A stretch of DNA of 64,000 nt from Bacillus sp. N1-1 (GCF_009818105.1 NZ_CP046564.1:4154001-4218000), one strand, 5' to 3'. Positions 7,924-16,130 are shown, counted from the stretch's first letter. Numbers and translations are program-made. The notes: generated by a model not told the origin, from the sequence alone.

Positions 7924-8678
7924 TTGAGTCAGATTGAAAATCCACGCTTTTTCTTAAATTCAATCGCTAAAAGTGTACACATCTCTTAAAACAGCTGCTT
8001 CTTGGAATTCCTGGCATCAAATACAATTCTCAAATTGGGTTATACGGACATTACCATTATCAGACTGATGAAAAACTAAATCCAATTAAAAATCTTACAC
8101 CACATTCTTTTGCAAATGGGCACCTTCATTACTCAGTGGAATGGGAGACATTCTTCAAAGAACTCAATATGAAACAGGTCTTTGTATTGCGCGATCCGCG
8201 AGATTTATTGATTTCTTATGCTCACTTCATTCCTAAAACGCAAATAGACCACCTTTATCCTACTTTTACACAAGAAGGGTTCACACATCGTGATCGTATC
8301 AAGTTTCTGATAGAAGGAGGGCCACTTTTAGAGGATGGAAAGCCAGATCACCCAGGCATTCGAGAGTGGTATCAAAGCTTTTCAGGTTGGTTAAACCGTC
8401 CAAACGTGCACGCCATTCGCTTCGAAGATATGATTGCTTCTGCACAAATGAAGTGGAATACCACTGGAGAATTGCTTGATTTCCTATCTGATGGAGTCGA
8501 CAATCCACTTCATCGAGGAGACTGGATTACCGCAATGATTTCGAACATCCGACCAGAAGCCTCCGTTACATTCCGCAAAGGAAAAAGCGGTGGATGGAAA
8601 GATGAGATGGATGATGAACTCAAAGCACTGTTTCAAGCGCGAGCTGGAGATTTACTTGAAGAATTAGGGTATGAGTAG
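7924..8678 (+). pseudogene. Sulfotransferase-domain gene with a frameshift in the PAPS-binding loop
   Basis: AAGGAGG precedes a TTG at 7924 that opens LSQIENPRFFLNSIAKSVHIS and stops at 7987. From 7971 another frame continues KCTHLLKQLLLGIPGIKYNSQ... to a stop at 8678. Joined, they give NSI(P)KS(G)THLLKQ, the 5'-PSB loop of sulfotransferases, so about one base seems lost near 7974-7980. The distal part keeps QVFVLRDPRDLLISYAHF (the 3'-phosphate-binding region), a conserved RFEDM-type stretch and FRKGKSGGWKDEM near the end. A GTG at 8136 could start a shorter protein, but it would lack the loop. Position after cysC fits a PAPS-consuming enzyme. A sequencing error cannot be excluded. Confidence 0.75.
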
Positions 8679-8757
8679 AGATTTACTCTGTGCTTCTTCT
8701 TGCGGGCCTCTTTGTCACCACATTATCTTTTCTATTAAAAACAATTTAGTGCTATTC

Positions 8758-8831
8758 AAAGAGTCCTTCTATGAGGGACTTTTTGCTTGTTTTGTTTTCA
8801 AAGGGGGTCAGGCTCGAGCCTGACCCCCTTT
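8758..8831 (+). repeat. Partial palindromic element (hairpin, linker and palindrome)
   Basis: Hairpin AAAGAGTCC/GGGACTTTTT (8758-8784), a TGTTTTGTTTTC linker and a 32-bp palindrome at 8800-8831 (AAAGGGGGTCAGG arms around CTCGAG). It is the right-hand half of the full element. The hairpin with its T-run could end transcription of the sulfotransferase remnant. Confidence 0.75.
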
Positions 8832-9205
8832 CGCACCCCACCCCACCATTTACCACCTCTTTTTCTTCTCTTCAACCCCCACCGCAATGCCTTTTGTACT
8901 ACTTTTTAATGAGATAAATTTCGTTAATGAAAACGCACAAAAAATGTAATCATTTTGTAATAATTGTATTTAAATCCTTCCTGTTTTTCAGAAAACCCTT
9001 ACACATCAAGGAAACTTTCATTACAAAAGTTTTGTTAATTAGGAAAAGATGTCTTAAAAATGGCTCTTTACTGTTTATTAGGAAATAGTGGTAGTTTCAA
9101 GCTATTCAGACCGAGGTATATTCCGATTAATCAACGTTCAACTCTACTACAAAAATCCAGTTCAAAAGTCACGTATCGACTATTCGTGTTTAAAGGAGTG
9201 AAATC
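8832..9205. other. AT-rich leader region of the gas-vesicle operon
   Basis: No gene seen. After a C-rich stretch (8832-8890) the sequence is very AT-rich up to the gvpA ribosome binding site. A sigma-A-like promoter candidate is listed at 9032-9060. The about 145 nt between it and gvpA would be an untranslated leader; I see no strong hairpin there. Confidence 0.5.
9032..9060 (+). promoter_or_regulatory. Candidate sigma-A promoter of the gas-vesicle operon
   Basis: TTGTTA at 9032-9037 and TAAAAA at 9055-9060 with a 17-bp spacer. The -10 match is mediocre. No convincing sigma-B or sigma-D pair was found in the same region. Confidence 0.35.
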
Positions 9206-9466
9206 ATGAGTATTCAAAAAAGCGCCGATAGCTCGAGTCTTGCGGAAGTGATTGACCGTATTCTCGATAAAGGGATTGTGATTGATGCATTTGCGAGAGT
9301 TTCTCTTGTTGGGATTGAAATTCTAACGATTGAAGCTCGCGTCGTGATTGCAAGTGTGGATACATGGCTTCGTTACGCAGAAGCCGTCGGATTACTTCGA
9401 GATGAGGTACAAGAAGAAGGTCTGGCGAAGCAAAGTAACGATCGCGCACCACAGTTTAGTGTTTAG
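9206..9466 (+). CDS. gvpA: Gas vesicle major structural protein GvpA
   Basis: 86 aa. It has the highly conserved GvpA core: [54 protein letters not shown], broken here only for description. This small amphiphilic protein polymerises into the ribs of the gas-vesicle shell. AAAGGAG lies 8 nt upstream of the ATG. It is the first gene of a 14-gene operon whose order equals that of P. megaterium. A near-identical paralogue, gvpB, lies 1 kb downstream; they differ at few positions in the core and mainly in the last 13 residues. Confidence 0.97.
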   Translation: MSIQKSADSSSLAEVIDRILDKGIVIDAFARVSLVGIEILTIEARVVIASVDTWLRYAEAVGLLRDEVQEEGLAKQSNDRAPQFSV

Positions 9467-9498
9467 TGAATCCATTTTAATAGAGATGAGGGAAAAAC

Positions 9499-9984
9499 AT
9501 GAGTGAAAACGATGTGAATCATACAAGCGGAAAAATCTTATCGCAGCCGGAAAACGGTGAGAACGCGAAACAAGAATCGAGTGAACGCCCATCAATGAAC
9601 TACGCCATCATTGGTGGTGTTGTTGGCGCCGGGGTTGGCTTACTCTCAAATCCTGGAACAGGCAAAAAAGTCGTTGAAAGCCTCGGCAAATCCGAAGCGG
9701 TAAGAAATGCCGGTAAGGAACTAAGAAGATCGGCACAAGAATTCATAACAGAACAAGCGATGATTACGTTAAGGCAAACGGCGACTGGCTACATGAGTAA
9801 ATATGAAGGGCGTCTCCTTTCACCAACGAAAAAGGGTGGTGGAGAACAGCAACAAGCGAATGAGGAAGTTGCGGCTTCATCCTCTAATGAAGAAATCGAT
9901 GAAATTAAAGAAGAAAACAAGCAGTTAAACGATCGGTTAGACCGAATCGAAAACATGCTTTCTAGCTTAGTAGATTCAAAATAA
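9499..9984 (+). CDS. gvpP: Gas vesicle protein GvpP (YtxH-like, coiled coil)
   Basis: 161 aa. After a polar N-terminus, a glycine-rich hydrophobic segment (YAIIGGVVGAGVGLLSNPGTGKK, about residues 33-56) resembles YtxH/GvpP proteins. Next comes a charged helical region, and the C-terminus is a predicted coiled coil (EIDEIKEENKQLNDRLDRIENML). It occupies the gvpP position between gvpA and gvpQ. The role in P. megaterium operons is accessory and poorly defined. The C-terminal heptads suggest an oligomerising protein; gvpJ and gvpT here end in similar segments. Confidence 0.8.
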   Translation: MSENDVNHTSGKILSQPENGENAKQESSERPSMNYAIIGGVVGAGVGLLSNPGTGKKVVESLGKSEAVRNAGKELRRSAQEFITEQAMITLRQTATGYMSKYEGRLLSPTKKGGGEQQQANEEVAASSSNEEIDEIKEENKQLNDRLDRIENMLSSLVDSK

Positions 9985-10009
9985 CAGACGTCCCTTAAGG
10001 GGGAATTCG

Positions 10010-10468
10010 ATGAGTGTCGGCAAGAAAATTGCAAAGAAGGTCGTAGAGCATACGCCAGAGCCGGTTAAAGAAAAGGTCATGGATAAAGCGAAGGAAAAAT
10101 TCGCTGATGATATGCAGGATTACGTGCAGAACGGCGTGCAGTCAAAAGTAAAAGAAGCTTCCGAGAAATTAGAGAAAACTAAAGAGGAAAATGCTGAAAA
10201 CGTTCATTCTAAAGCAGAAGATGCGAAAGAAAAAGTACAAGATGTGCTTTTATCTGTTCGTGAAAAGCTCGGAAATGCAAAAGAAGCTGGCGAAGAATTT
10301 CAGGAAAAAATGTCCGATTCTGATCAGAAGAAGACAAAGGTAAAAGGCCCCGGAAGTCTTAAAGGTGTCAGTGATATCAAAAGTTCACTCGACATTAAAA
10401 GCTCCACTGAAATCAAAAGCTCGGAAAACATTAAATCGTCGAAAGACATTAAACGGATAACATCTTAA
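10010..10468 (+). CDS. gvpQ: Gas vesicle protein GvpQ with C-terminal hexapeptide repeats
   Basis: 152 aa, highly charged, Lys/Glu-rich and mostly helical ([21 protein letters not shown]...). The last 30 residues are a tandem array with a period of six residues: [28 protein letters not shown]. Assigned by position (A-P-Q-B) and composition; GvpQ proteins diverge quickly. AAGGGGG lies before the ATG. No enzymatic motif is seen. A structural or chaperone-like role in vesicle assembly is inferred from the operon only. Confidence 0.75.
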   Translation: MSVGKKIAKKVVEHTPEPVKEKVMDKAKEKFADDMQDYVQNGVQSKVKEASEKLEKTKEENAENVHSKAEDAKEKVQDVLLSVREKLGNAKEAGEEFQEKMSDSDQKKTKVKGPGSLKGVSDIKSSLDIKSSTEIKSSENIKSSKDIKRITS

Positions 10469-10488
10469 AGAATGAAAGGAGAATGATG

Positions 10489-10749
10489 ATGGCTATTCAA
10501 AAAAGTGCCGATAGTTCAAGTCTTGCTGAGGTAATCGACCGTATTCTTGATAAGGGGATTGTCATTGACGCTTTTGCTCGTGTCTCTGTTGTAGGAATTG
10601 AGATTCTTACGATTGAAGCTCGCGTCGTTATTGCAAGTGTTGATACATGGTTGCGTTATGCAGAAGCGGTTGGTTTGCTTCGTGATGACGTGCAAGAAGA
10701 AGGTCTTGCGAACCAGCAGAATGAGCGTAACGCACAGTTTAGTATTTAA
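10489..10749 (+). CDS. gvpB: Gas vesicle structural protein GvpB (second GvpA copy)
   Basis: 86 aa and nearly the same as GvpA. Core changes include SLVG to SVVG and LRDE to LRDD, and the tail is [13 protein letters not shown]. Three ATG codons are clustered at 10483, 10486 and 10489. The third is best spaced (7 nt) from AAAGGAG and gives the same length as GvpA. In P. megaterium gvpB is the main rib protein gene of the cluster; which copy dominates here is unknown. DNA identity to gvpA is lower than protein identity, so the duplication is not recent. Confidence 0.95.
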   Translation: MAIQKSADSSSLAEVIDRILDKGIVIDAFARVSVVGIEILTIEARVVIASVDTWLRYAEAVGLLRDDVQEEGLANQQNERNAQFSI

Positions 10750-10804
10750 CTGAAATCAATTGTGAGGCGGTTCGCCGCCTCCCCTATTACGATAGGAGGA
10801 CACT

Positions 10805-11071
10805 ATGGAAATCAAGGAAATTATGAATCAAGTAGCCGATTTTTTTAACCAGCATGTAGCTCCTCTCCATAAAATTACTTCCGTCGAAATGAATGAACAA
10901 GAAGGCTGGAAAGTGATTGCAGAGGTCATTGAAGAAAAAGAATATATGAAAAAGTACGCAAAAGATGAAATGCTCGGAACGTATGAAGTGCTTTTAAACA
11001 ATGAAAAAGAAGTGGTCTCTTTCTCGAGACGTGATGTGCGCTATCGAAGTGCGATCGGACAAGAAATGTAG
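10805..11071 (+). CDS. gvpR: Gas vesicle protein GvpR (GvpO family)
   Basis: 88 aa. It begins IKEIMNQVADFFNQHVAPLHKITSVEMNEQEGWKVIAEVIEEKEYMKKYAKDEMLGTYEVLLN. The WKVIAEVIEEKEYM segment and the ending SFSRRDVRYRS are typical of the GvpO/GvpR family (Pfam GvpO). GATAGGAGG precedes the ATG. It sits directly before gvpN, as in P. megaterium. The homologous haloarchaeal GvpO is required for vesicle formation; here the role is inferred. Confidence 0.85.
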   Translation: MEIKEIMNQVADFFNQHVAPLHKITSVEMNEQEGWKVIAEVIEEKEYMKKYAKDEMLGTYEVLLNNEKEVVSFSRRDVRYRSAIGQEM

Positions 11072-11094
11072 GCGACGAGCAGGAGGTATGTGAC

Positions 11095-12009
11095 GTGACC
11101 GTTTTAACTAATCACAAGAAAAAGGATCGACGAGCGCTTATACAGGATGACGAAACAAAGGAACTGCTCTCACGTTCACTTCAGTACCTGAAATCCGGCT
11201 ATCCTGTCCACTATATCGGCCCATCTGGTGCTGGAAAAACATCTCTTGCCCTAGCTTTAGCAAAAAAGCGAAATCGTCCGGTGATGCTTATCCACGGAAA
11301 TCATGAATTAAACAACAAAGATTTAATCGGTGATTTTACTGGTTATACAAGTAAAAAAGTCGTCGATCAATATGTTCGATCGGTTTATAAGAAAGACGAA
11401 AGTGTGACGGAAACGTGGCGAGATGGACGCTTATTGGAAGCTGTAAAAAATGGCTATACGCTCGTCTATGATGAATTTACGCGTTCACAGCCAACGACAA
11501 ATAACCTTTTCCTATCGATTCTTGAAGAAGGTATTCTCCCATTATACGGTTCCAAGCTAACGGAACCTTTTATCCGCGTTCATCCTGCATTCTCGGTTAT
11601 TTTTACAAGTAATCCCGCCGAATATGCCGGTGTTTATCGAACGCAAGATGCCTTATTAGATCGCCTAATTACGATCAATGTCGATTACAAGGATCCTGAA
11701 CGCGAGGCGCTAATCGTATCTGAGAAGGCGAACCTGGTAATCAGTGAAGCACGTGCGGTTACTTCCATGATCTCAGAGTTACGGAGCCATTGTTCGAATG
11801 GTTATGGACCTAGTTTGCGCGCTTCCATGATGATCGCCACCCTCGCGATTGAATCTGATATTCCCATAGATGGACAAAATGCTGATTTTCAACGTCTATG
11901 TCTTGATATAACAGCTCACACGATGAGCGAATGCTTAGAAGAAGACCAAGAATCCGTAGAAAAAGTGATACGAAATGCTTGTGAAAACATGAAAGTTGTT
12001 GAGGAATAA
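11095..12009 (+). CDS. gvpN: Gas vesicle AAA+ ATPase GvpN (MoxR-like)
   Basis: 304 aa. Walker A GPSGAGKTS is near residue 45, Walker B (GYTLVYDEFTRS) near 125, sensor 1 TSNPAEYAG near 180, and an arginine-finger-type DALLDRLI near 195. This is the MoxR-type AAA+ layout of GvpN. It probably drives remodelling during vesicle growth. The start is a GTG at 11095, with AGGAGG 8 nt upstream. Length is near the usual 300-310 aa. It ends 14 bases before the gvpF start. Confidence 0.95.
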   Translation: MTVLTNHKKKDRRALIQDDETKELLSRSLQYLKSGYPVHYIGPSGAGKTSLALALAKKRNRPVMLIHGNHELNNKDLIGDFTGYTSKKVVDQYVRSVYKKDESVTETWRDGRLLEAVKNGYTLVYDEFTRSQPTTNNLFLSILEEGILPLYGSKLTEPFIRVHPAFSVIFTSNPAEYAGVYRTQDALLDRLITINVDYKDPEREALIVSEKANLVISEARAVTSMISELRSHCSNGYGPSLRASMMIATLAIESDIPIDGQNADFQRLCLDITAHTMSECLEEDQESVEKVIRNACENMKVVEE

Positions 12010-12022
12010 AGGAGTGTCAACG

Positions 12023-12790
12023 ATGAGTGAAGCAGAAACAACAGGCATATACATTTTTTGTGCCATTCAAACGAACCAGGATGATGATTTTGGAACGGTT
12101 GAGCTTGAAAATGAAACGCGTGACATTTTTACGATTCGCTATAAAGATGCCGCAATGGTGGCCGCAGAAGTGCCGATGAAAATCTATCATCCAAAGAAAG
12201 ATAATCTCTTAACGCACCAGAACGCGGTCTCTCAAGTGATGAGTCAGAAAGATACGGTCATTCCGATTAGCTTCGGAAATGTATTTAAATCGAAAGACGA
12301 TGTGAAGGTTCTACTTGAAAACCTCTATCCGCAGTTCGTGAACCTTTTCCCGAATATTAAAGGCAAAATCGAAGTCGGGTTAAAAGTGATTGGTAAAAAA
12401 GAATGGCTTGAAGCCGCTGTGAACGACAACCCTGAGGTAGAGAAAATGGCAGCAGCTGTCAAAGGAAAATCAGAAGCTGCTGGGTATTATGAGCGCATTC
12501 AGCTCGGGGGAATGGCGCAAAAGTTCTTTGCCTCCCTTCAAAAAGAAATTGAACAGGAGATCTTCGTTCCATTAGAAGAAACAGCAGAGTCGGCGAAAGC
12601 AAATGACCCACTTGGTGAAAAAATGCTCTTAAATGCTTCTTTTCTCATTGACCGTGATCGTGAGGAGGAATTTGATCAGAAAGTAAATGAAGCTCATGAA
12701 AAGTGGAAAGACAAAGTTGATTTTAACTACACTGGACCATGGCCAGCTTACAACTTTGTCAATATTCACTTAAAGGTAGAAGAAGCCTAA
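12023..12790 (+). CDS. gvpF: Gas vesicle protein GvpF
   Basis: 255 aa of the GvpL/GvpF family. It opens TGIYIFCAIQTNQDDDFGTV and ends DFNYTGPWPAYNFVNIHLK, the family's conserved GPWPxYxF terminus. AAAGGAG at 12008-12014 sets the ATG at 12023; upstream in-frame codons overlap gvpN and have no binding site. GvpF and GvpL act as assembly factors that bind GvpA at the growing end in other systems. The stop overlaps the gvpG start (TAATG). A separate paralogue, gvpL, follows gvpG. Confidence 0.93.
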   Translation: MSEAETTGIYIFCAIQTNQDDDFGTVELENETRDIFTIRYKDAAMVAAEVPMKIYHPKKDNLLTHQNAVSQVMSQKDTVIPISFGNVFKSKDDVKVLLENLYPQFVNLFPNIKGKIEVGLKVIGKKEWLEAAVNDNPEVEKMAAAVKGKSEAAGYYERIQLGGMAQKFFASLQKEIEQEIFVPLEETAESAKANDPLGEKMLLNASFLIDRDREEEFDQKVNEAHEKWKDKVDFNYTGPWPAYNFVNIHLKVEEA

Positions 12791-13050
12791 TGATTCAAAA
12801 ACTGGTTACCGCGCCCTTTGATCTTGTCATTAAAGTCGGTGAGAAAATTAAAGAAGAAGCTGATAAAGAATTATACGATCTCCCTACCATTCAAAAGAAG
12901 TTAATTCAGCTTCAAATGATGTACGAGCTTGGCGAACTGCCAGAAGATGCTTATACGGAAAAAGAAGAAGAATTGCTGTTGCGCTATGAAATTGCGAAGC
13001 GCCGTGAAATGGAACAATGGGAAGAATTAACGAAAAAAGATGGAAGGTGA
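12790..13050 (+). CDS. gvpG: Gas vesicle protein GvpG
   Basis: 86 aa. It opens with the family's conserved hydrophobic stretch (KLVTAPFDLVIKVGEKIKEEADKELYD) and continues as a charged helix rich in Glu (ELPEDAYTEKEEELLLRYEIAKRREME). The ATG shares one base with the gvpF stop, so translation is coupled. It lies between gvpF and gvpL, and the three products are known to work together in vesicle assembly in other organisms. No enzymatic residues are expected. Confidence 0.92.
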   Translation: MIQKLVTAPFDLVIKVGEKIKEEADKELYDLPTIQKKLIQLQMMYELGELPEDAYTEKEEELLLRYEIAKRREMEQWEELTKKDGR

Positions 13051-13054
13051 CGAT

Positions 13055-13858
13055 ATGGGGGACCTCCTCTACTTATACGGTCTTATCCCAACAAATGAAG
13101 CGACTCACCCCCTCCCTTCTGTAAAAGGGTTTGATGGTGAGCATGAGATCTTTATGCTTCCTAATGAAGACGTGACAGCGATCGTTTGTCATCTGGATCA
13201 TGCAGCCTATTCAGAAGAAACGATTAGCGACAAAATCAACAATGATATGGAATGGCTACAAGAAAAAGCTTTTCACCATCATGAAACGGTTCAACAGCTC
13301 GCAAAGCAGTATACGATTGTACCGTTAAAATTCTGTACGCTTTATAAAAATGAAGAAAGCTTACGAGAAACGGTTGATAGAAATAAGACGAAGCTAAGTG
13401 AAACGTTCGCCCTTCTTGATGGCAATGAAGAATGGAACCTTAAAATCTATTGTGATGACGAGCAGATCAAGCAACAAGTTAGTGAAAGTAACCCTGTCAT
13501 TAAGGCAAAAAGAGATGAGATTAGTGCGTTACCTCGTGGCAGGCAATTTTTCGAGAAAAAGAAAATGGATGAGCTGATTAATCAAGAGCTCGAAGCTGAA
13601 AAAAATCGTTTTTGTGAAAACATTCATGAAAAGCTGAGCAGCGTTTCCCTCTTCGGAAGTATTAAGAAAACCTGGGGTAAGGATGTGACGGGCCGCAAGG
13701 AAAAGATGGCGTGGAACAGCGTCTTCCTCCTCCCGACGCCAAACGTTGAACAGTTTTTAAACAACGTGGAGCAATACGAGGGAGATTTTGAAGAAGCCGG
13801 ATGGAAATTTGAAGTGTCTGGACCATGGCCACCCTACCATTTTTCTAGCTTTTCTTAA
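13055..13858 (+). CDS. gvpL: Gas vesicle protein GvpL
   Basis: 267 aa of the GvpL/GvpF family. It opens DLLYLYGLIPTNEA, has the middle motif YTIVPLKFCTLYKNEESLRE (where GvpF has TVIPISFGNVFKSKDDVK), and ends FEVSGPWPPYHFSSFS, the shared GPWPxYxF signature. I choose the ATG at 13055, since GGAAGGTGA precedes it; an ATG at 13040 lies inside gvpG. It is a diverged paralogue of gvpF in the same operon and probably an assembly factor. Confidence 0.93.
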   Translation: MGDLLYLYGLIPTNEATHPLPSVKGFDGEHEIFMLPNEDVTAIVCHLDHAAYSEETISDKINNDMEWLQEKAFHHHETVQQLAKQYTIVPLKFCTLYKNEESLRETVDRNKTKLSETFALLDGNEEWNLKIYCDDEQIKQQVSESNPVIKAKRDEISALPRGRQFFEKKKMDELINQELEAEKNRFCENIHEKLSSVSLFGSIKKTWGKDVTGRKEKMAWNSVFLLPTPNVEQFLNNVEQYEGDFEEAGWKFEVSGPWPPYHFSSFS

Positions 13859-13882
13859 TGAAGACAGTGAGGATGAATTGCT

Positions 13883-14164
13883 ATGACGGTACGAGAAACC
13901 ATTGAAAATAAAGACATTGCCCTTATCGATATTTTAGACGTCATTCTTGATAAAGGGGTGGCGATTAAAGGAGACTTAATCATTTCCATTGCCGGGGTTG
14001 ACCTCGTCTACCTCGACTTACGCGTACTGATCTCATCTGTAGAGACGCTCGTGCAGCACAAACAGGGCACTCGAAAAACAATAAACTCAGAACAATTTGA
14101 TCGAGAAAGGGAGGCTTTGGATCATGCAGCAGCAGAACCCGACGAGTGGTCGCATCAACGTTGA
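13883..14164 (+). CDS. gvpS: Gas vesicle protein GvpS (GvpA/J/M family)
   Basis: 93 aa. It has the GvpA-like fold signature: IALIDILDVILDKGVAIKGDLIISIAGVDLVYLDLRVLISSVETL. The changes from GvpA match GvpS/GvpM-type minor proteins. The last 41 bases overlap gvpK in another frame; the tail EALDHAAAEPDEWSHQR lies in this overlap. It is thought to be a minor shell or tip component that nucleates assembly (family knowledge). Confidence 0.9.
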   Translation: MTVRETIENKDIALIDILDVILDKGVAIKGDLIISIAGVDLVYLDLRVLISSVETLVQHKQGTRKTINSEQFDREREALDHAAAEPDEWSHQR

Positions 14165-14408
14165 CCCTGATAACGCCGAGCAAGGGCTCGCCCAGCTTGT
14201 GCTTACGGTCGTCGAACTTCTACGGCAAATTGTCGAGCGACATGCGATGAGACGCGTTGAAGGCGGCACCTTAACCGATGAACAGGTCGAGAATCTTGGC
14301 GTAGCGTTAATGAATTTAGAAGAAAAAATGGAGGAATTAAAGGATGTATTTGGCCTTGATGCAGAAGATTTGAATATTGATCTTGGTCCACTTGGCAACT
14401 TGCTTTAA
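14124..14408 (+). CDS. gvpK: Gas vesicle protein GvpK
   Basis: 94 aa. The family core is clear: GRINVDPDNAEQGLAQLVLTVVELLRQIVERHAMRRVEGGTLTDEQVENLGVALMNLEEKMEEL. AAAGGGAGG places the start at ATG 14124, inside the end of gvpS (41-base overlap). A longer in-frame start at 14097 lacks a binding site. GvpK is a conserved accessory protein needed for vesicle formation in other hosts; its exact role is unknown. Confidence 0.92.
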   Translation: MQQQNPTSGRINVDPDNAEQGLAQLVLTVVELLRQIVERHAMRRVEGGTLTDEQVENLGVALMNLEEKMEELKDVFGLDAEDLNIDLGPLGNLL

Positions 14409-14435
14409 TTCGTTTCAGGTAAAGGAGGCATTTGG

Positions 14436-14759
14436 ATGGCTATTGAGCATCAGATGCAGTCAAATACGATTGTCGATGTGTTAGAAAAAGTACTCGATAA
14501 AGGTGTCGTAATTGCCGGTGACATTACGGTAGGCATCGCTGATGTCGAACTTCTTACGATTAAGATTCGCTTAATCGTCGCTTCCGTTGATAAAGCGAAA
14601 GAAATTGGCATGGATTGGTGGGAAAATGACCCCTATCTTAGCTCGAAAGCAGCCGATAACAAAACGGCCGCTCTTGAACAAGAAAACAAGCAATTACAAG
14701 AACGATTGGAAGCACTTGAAAATTCGTTAAGTCAAAATCGTCTTAGCATTGAAAAATAA
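14436..14759 (+). CDS. gvpJ: Gas vesicle protein GvpJ with coiled-coil tail
   Basis: 107 aa. The N-terminal about 60 residues are GvpA-like (TIVDVLEKVLDKGVVIAGDITVGIADVELLTIKIRLIVASVDKAKEIG). This is followed by WWENDPYLSS and a C-terminal coiled coil (ALEQENKQLQERLEALENSL). AAAGGAGG precedes the ATG. It is a minor GvpA-family component, probably at the vesicle tip. The C-terminal heptads resemble those of GvpP and GvpT in the same operon, which suggests these proteins may pair (inference). Confidence 0.92.
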   Translation: MAIEHQMQSNTIVDVLEKVLDKGVVIAGDITVGIADVELLTIKIRLIVASVDKAKEIGMDWWENDPYLSSKAADNKTAALEQENKQLQERLEALENSLSQNRLSIEK

Positions 14760-14778
14760 TTTATTGGAGGGATTTATC

Positions 14779-15708
14779 ATGACAGAACAAAACACTAAAG
14801 TTGAAAACCAAACGCAGGATCAGCAGCAGAATGGAACGGATAAGAAAAAGGCCGGTATGAATGGACCACTTACAAGAACCGTAACAGGAAGTATTCTTGG
14901 TGCTACAGTTGGGTACCTCGCCACTCCAGAGAACGGGAAAAAATTAATTGGCAAGATTGATCAAGAAAAGCTTAAAAACAAAGGAAAAGATTTTGGACGA
15001 GTGACTAAAGAAAAATCAAAACAAGCAGCAGGTTCGATTCGAAATTCAACCGCTAACCTTTTTAAACGGGACAAGCAGGAAGAATCTCCAGAAAACGAGG
15101 AATCGAATGAAACGAATGAAACGACTCTCGCTTCGAATGAAGCAGCACCAACGATTGAAGCTGAAGAGCAGGTTGAGACACAGTCTGATCAGCAGCAGGA
15201 TTCTAATAACGAGGACTACAACTCGTTGAAAGAAGAAAATGACTCTCTACAAAATCGCCTTAGCCAAATCGAAGAAAAGCTTGATCGTTTAACGAGAGCA
15301 CTTGGAGAAGATGTTGAAGGCGAGGACGAGGATGAAAGCGAGGACGAAGAAGAAAGCAAGCCTTCTTCAAAAAAGCAGAAACAGAAAACTTCTCGTAAAC
15401 CAGAGAATAAGAAAGACGATCAGGACGATGAAGATGTAGAAAGTGAAGATGAGGATGAAAACCAAACTGAAGCTCCAGGAAATAAGCAGTTAAAAGCGGA
15501 TGCTGAAAATAGTGAAGATGAAGATGAGGACGAGGAAGAAGATGATGAGGAAGAATCAGAAGAACCGAAGTCCGCATCAAACAAAAAGAAACGAAGCACT
15601 TCCCGAAAATCGAACAGTTCGAAAAAAACAAGTGATAAAAATGATGAGAAAAATCGTGAAAAAGAGAAGGTAACAACACTTTCTAGTAATGACGACACGT
15701 CTTCTTAA
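14779..15708 (+). CDS. gvpT: Gas vesicle protein GvpT with long acidic/lysine low-complexity tail
   Basis: 309 aa. A glycine-rich YtxH-like segment (GSILGATVGYLATPENGKKLIGKI, about residues 34-57) resembles that of GvpP. It is followed by a Lys-rich region and a coiled coil (YNSLKEENDSLQNRLSQIEEKLDRLTRAL, about 155-183). The final about 120 residues are almost only Glu, Asp, Ser, Lys and Asn and are probably disordered. GGAGGG sets the ATG at 14779. The low-complexity tail is longer than needed for the family core and may differ between strains. Confidence 0.82.
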   Translation: MTEQNTKVENQTQDQQQNGTDKKKAGMNGPLTRTVTGSILGATVGYLATPENGKKLIGKIDQEKLKNKGKDFGRVTKEKSKQAAGSIRNSTANLFKRDKQEESPENEESNETNETTLASNEAAPTIEAEEQVETQSDQQQDSNNEDYNSLKEENDSLQNRLSQIEEKLDRLTRALGEDVEGEDEDESEDEEESKPSSKKQKQKTSRKPENKKDDQDDEDVESEDEDENQTEAPGNKQLKADAENSEDEDEDEEEDDEEESEEPKSASNKKKRSTSRKSNSSKKTSDKNDEKNREKEKVTTLSSNDDTSS

Positions 15709-15735
15709 TAACCTGCACCGAAAGGAGAAGTGAAT

Positions 15736-16122
15736 ATGGGCATTGAATCAAGCAAAGATAGTATTCTTGAATTTTTTACGCAAGCTTCGAACAAACATGA
15801 TTTTGCACTCGATATTACGTTAAATGTAAATGGTGCGCTCATTACTGGCACCACGATTTCGGCAAAAGAGTATTTCGATACGTTGAGCGATTCCATTGGC
15901 AACGGCAATGAGGTCGCTCAGAAATTAAGCGAAAAACTCTCGGACGCTGGACAGTCTATCGAAGATGCCGCCGATGCACAAACCAATTTTATTCATTTAA
16001 AGAATACAAAGGTTTACCTTGGTGACAGCAAGCCAACGCCTTCACAGGGAAAGATCGTGTGGCGAGGGAAATTAAGTGAAGTAGACGGATTTTTCTTAGG
16101 GAAGATTTCAGATTCAAAATAA
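15736..16122 (+). CDS. gvpU: Gas vesicle protein GvpU
   Basis: 128 aa. Family features: FTQASNKHDFALDITLNVNGALITGTTISAKEYFDTLSD near the start and NFIHLKNTKVYLGDSKPTPSQGKIVWRGKLSEVDGFFLGKI at the end. AAAGGAGA is 7 nt before the ATG at 15736. It is the last gene of the cluster and is followed by a strong terminator. In P. megaterium GvpU has been linked to vesicle clustering; this function is carried over by homology only. Confidence 0.9.
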   Translation: MGIESSKDSILEFFTQASNKHDFALDITLNVNGALITGTTISAKEYFDTLSDSIGNGNEVAQKLSEKLSDAGQSIEDAADAQTNFIHLKNTKVYLGDSKPTPSQGKIVWRGKLSEVDGFFLGKISDSK

Positions 16123-16130
16123 GTTTAATT

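Noticed and set aside
15260-15698. Long minus-strand frames opposite gvpT
   Set aside because: They arise from the GA-rich low-complexity coding strand (Ser/Leu/His runs on the opposite strand); gvpT has the binding site and the gvp context.
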